Positions 62,951-64,000 of a DNA stretch of 64,000 bases are shown one piece after another. A program made the translations under genes and the position numbers. This stretch comes from an uncultured Flavihumibacter sp. (GTDB taxonomy: Bacteria; Bacteroidota; Bacteroidia; Chitinophagales; Chitinophagaceae): assembly GCA_946482545.1 (NCBI GenBank), contig CAMLRX010000003.1:1-64000 (forward strand), in the 5' to 3' direction. Position 1 is the first letter of the stretch. Each line of letters begins with the position of its first letter. The notes beneath the pieces were generated by a model. It had not been told where the DNA came from. It made no database searches and saw nothing but the letters and a program-made list of their open reading frames with translations.

Positions 62951-64000
62951 ATGAAAAAAATTTTGCTCGCTTCCATGATTGCTGTCGTAGGTTTCAGCGC
63001 CAGCGCACAAAACCTGGACAAGGTGAAAACGCTGCTGAAATCGAACAAATTCGAAGAAGCAAAAACCGAGATCGATAAGATCGCGGAAACTGAAAAATTT
63101 GCCAAGAACCCCGATGTTTGGTACAACAAAGCCAAAGTGTACGCTGCGATCGCGGACAATGAAGCGGAGTCCGCCAAAGTACCGGGTGCACGTGCAACAG
63201 CTTTCGAAGCGCTGAAAAAGTACGTGGATATGGATACCAAGCAACACATCAGCATGCAGTTGGACCAGTTTCAGCCCCTGATGTCCATCTACCAGGGATT
63301 CTTCAAAACCGGCGCGGCAAGCTTCAATGCGAAAGATTATGAAAAATCTTATGGAGACTTCCTGCTGGCCGGTGAAGTAAGTGATCTGATGCAGAAAAAG
63401 GGCTGGTCGAATGTGCCGCTTGATACCACCGTGATTCTTTACACAGCAGTATCTGCACAGAATGCCAAAAAAGAGCCGGAAGCAGCTAAATACTATACCA
63501 TCCTCGCCAACGCAAAAGTGAACGGCGACGGTATGGAAGATTGCTACAAGTGGCTGGCTGATTATTACATGCGCAATGAAAAAATCGACTCCGCCACAAA
63601 ATACCTGGCGCTTGGTCGTGAGACTTTCCCCAAAGATTCCTGGTGGACCAGCATGGAACTGGATATGCTGCGCGAAAAAGGCGAGAAGCCTGCATTGTTC
63701 GCTAAATACGAGCAGGCGATCCAGGAATCTCCGGATAAAATGGAGTTCCCTTACAACTATGCGCTAGAATTGTATGAATATGCTTACAATGCTGATCCTA
63801 CTAAACGTCCGGCCAATTCTGAAGAACTGATCGGCAAGGTAGAAACCAACCTTACCAAAGCGTTAGCCCTGCAACCGGATCACCACCAGGCATTGCTGGT
63901 ACTGGGTCAGGTTAAATACAACAAAGGAGTTGATATCCAGAATCAGGCGGCTGCACTTAAAGGAACGAAGCCAGAGGATGTGAAAAAGAGAGGTGAATTA
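62951..64000 (+). CDS. exported TPR-repeat protein, 5' part
   Basis: The frame starts at ATG 62951 and runs open to the window end (350 codons), so the C-terminus is missing. It has a signal peptide (MKKILLASMIAVVGFSASAQ) and helical TPR-like repeats (NLDKVKTLLKSNKFEEAKTE; NPDVWYNKAKVYAAIADNEA; TNLTKALALQPDHHQALLVL). It is probably a periplasmic scaffold. The 30-bp gap suggests co-transcription with gyrA. No catalytic motif is visible. Confidence 0.88.
   Translation, partial: MKKILLASMIAVVGFSASAQNLDKVKTLLKSNKFEEAKTEIDKIAETEKFAKNPDVWYNKAKVYAAIADNEAESAKVPGARATAFEALKKYVDMDTKQHISMQLDQFQPLMSIYQGFFKTGAASFNAKDYEKSYGDFLLAGEVSDLMQKKGWSNVPLDTTVILYTAVSAQNAKKEPEAAKYYTILANAKVNGDGMEDCYKWLADYYMRNEKIDSATKYLALGRETFPKDSWWTSMELDMLREKGEKPALFAKYEQAIQESPDKMEFPYNYALELYEYAYNADPTKRPANSEELIGKVETNLTKALALQPDHHQALLVLGQVKYNKGVDIQNQAAALKGTKPEDVKKRGEL

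Noticed and set aside
1..64000. tRNA, rRNA, CRISPR arrays, insertion sequences and phage genes
   Set aside because: I looked in all gaps for T-loop sequences, regular repeat-spacer patterns, transposase motifs and terminal repeats and found none that held up; the GCAAAG pair at 48677-48949 is the only repeat of note.

Overview
The window looks like the chromosome of a Bacteroidota bacterium, most likely Chitinophagaceae or close kin (inference, no database search). Evidence: two SusC/SusD pairs, a protein with a type IX secretion C-terminal sorting domain, the bacillithiol enzyme BshC, a DUF2851 protein, and repeated exact matches to the Bacteroidota -7 promoter box TAnnTTTG with few Shine-Dalgarno sequences. 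No rRNA, tRNA, insertion sequence, prophage or CRISPR array was recognised.

1-21,240 is a glycan-use locus. It holds the 3' part of a GH31 glycosidase with dockerin-like and cohesin-like modules, a thioredoxin-reductase-like flavoprotein, a LacI regulator with a near-perfect operator beside it, myo-inositol oxygenase, SusC and SusD closed by a strong terminator, then a tight same-strand run: an HGSNAT-like acyltransferase, an SLC5-type symporter, GH89 alpha-N-acetylglucosaminidase, a GH28 protein, GH92 alpha-mannosidase and a second GH28. Alpha-mannosidase, GlcN acetylase-like protein, alpha-GlcNAcase and inositol oxygenase together suggest an inositol-containing glycan (GPI-anchor core or plant GIPC head group) as substrate. 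This is my main hypothesis and is untested.

21,256-28,767 is mixed: a Na+/H+ antiporter and bestrophin pair, small exported or membrane proteins of unknown role, a TfoX-N protein, a thioredoxin-fold protein and a large T9SS cargo protein. 28,768-36,243 is a second, small SusCD locus with a PL22 oligogalacturonate lyase, so probably pectin-oligomer use; two LacI-type operator-like sites lie in its long upstream region, but no regulator gene is next to it.

36,246-64,000 is mainly housekeeping: exonuclease VII (xseA-xseB), a DUF2851 protein, a NupC-type transporter, trxA, dnaE, an NlpC/P60 lipoprotein, glycogen synthesis (glgA-glgC), a barrel protein, rimO-bshC, recF, pdhA followed by a TPR protein and ribH, a LutA-like iron-sulfur protein, an EVE-domain protein, a cysteine-free sirtuin, a GYF-domain membrane protein, gyrA and a TPR protein cut by the window end. 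A 275-bp inverted-repeat unit with an 18-bp perfect hairpin lies after glgC.
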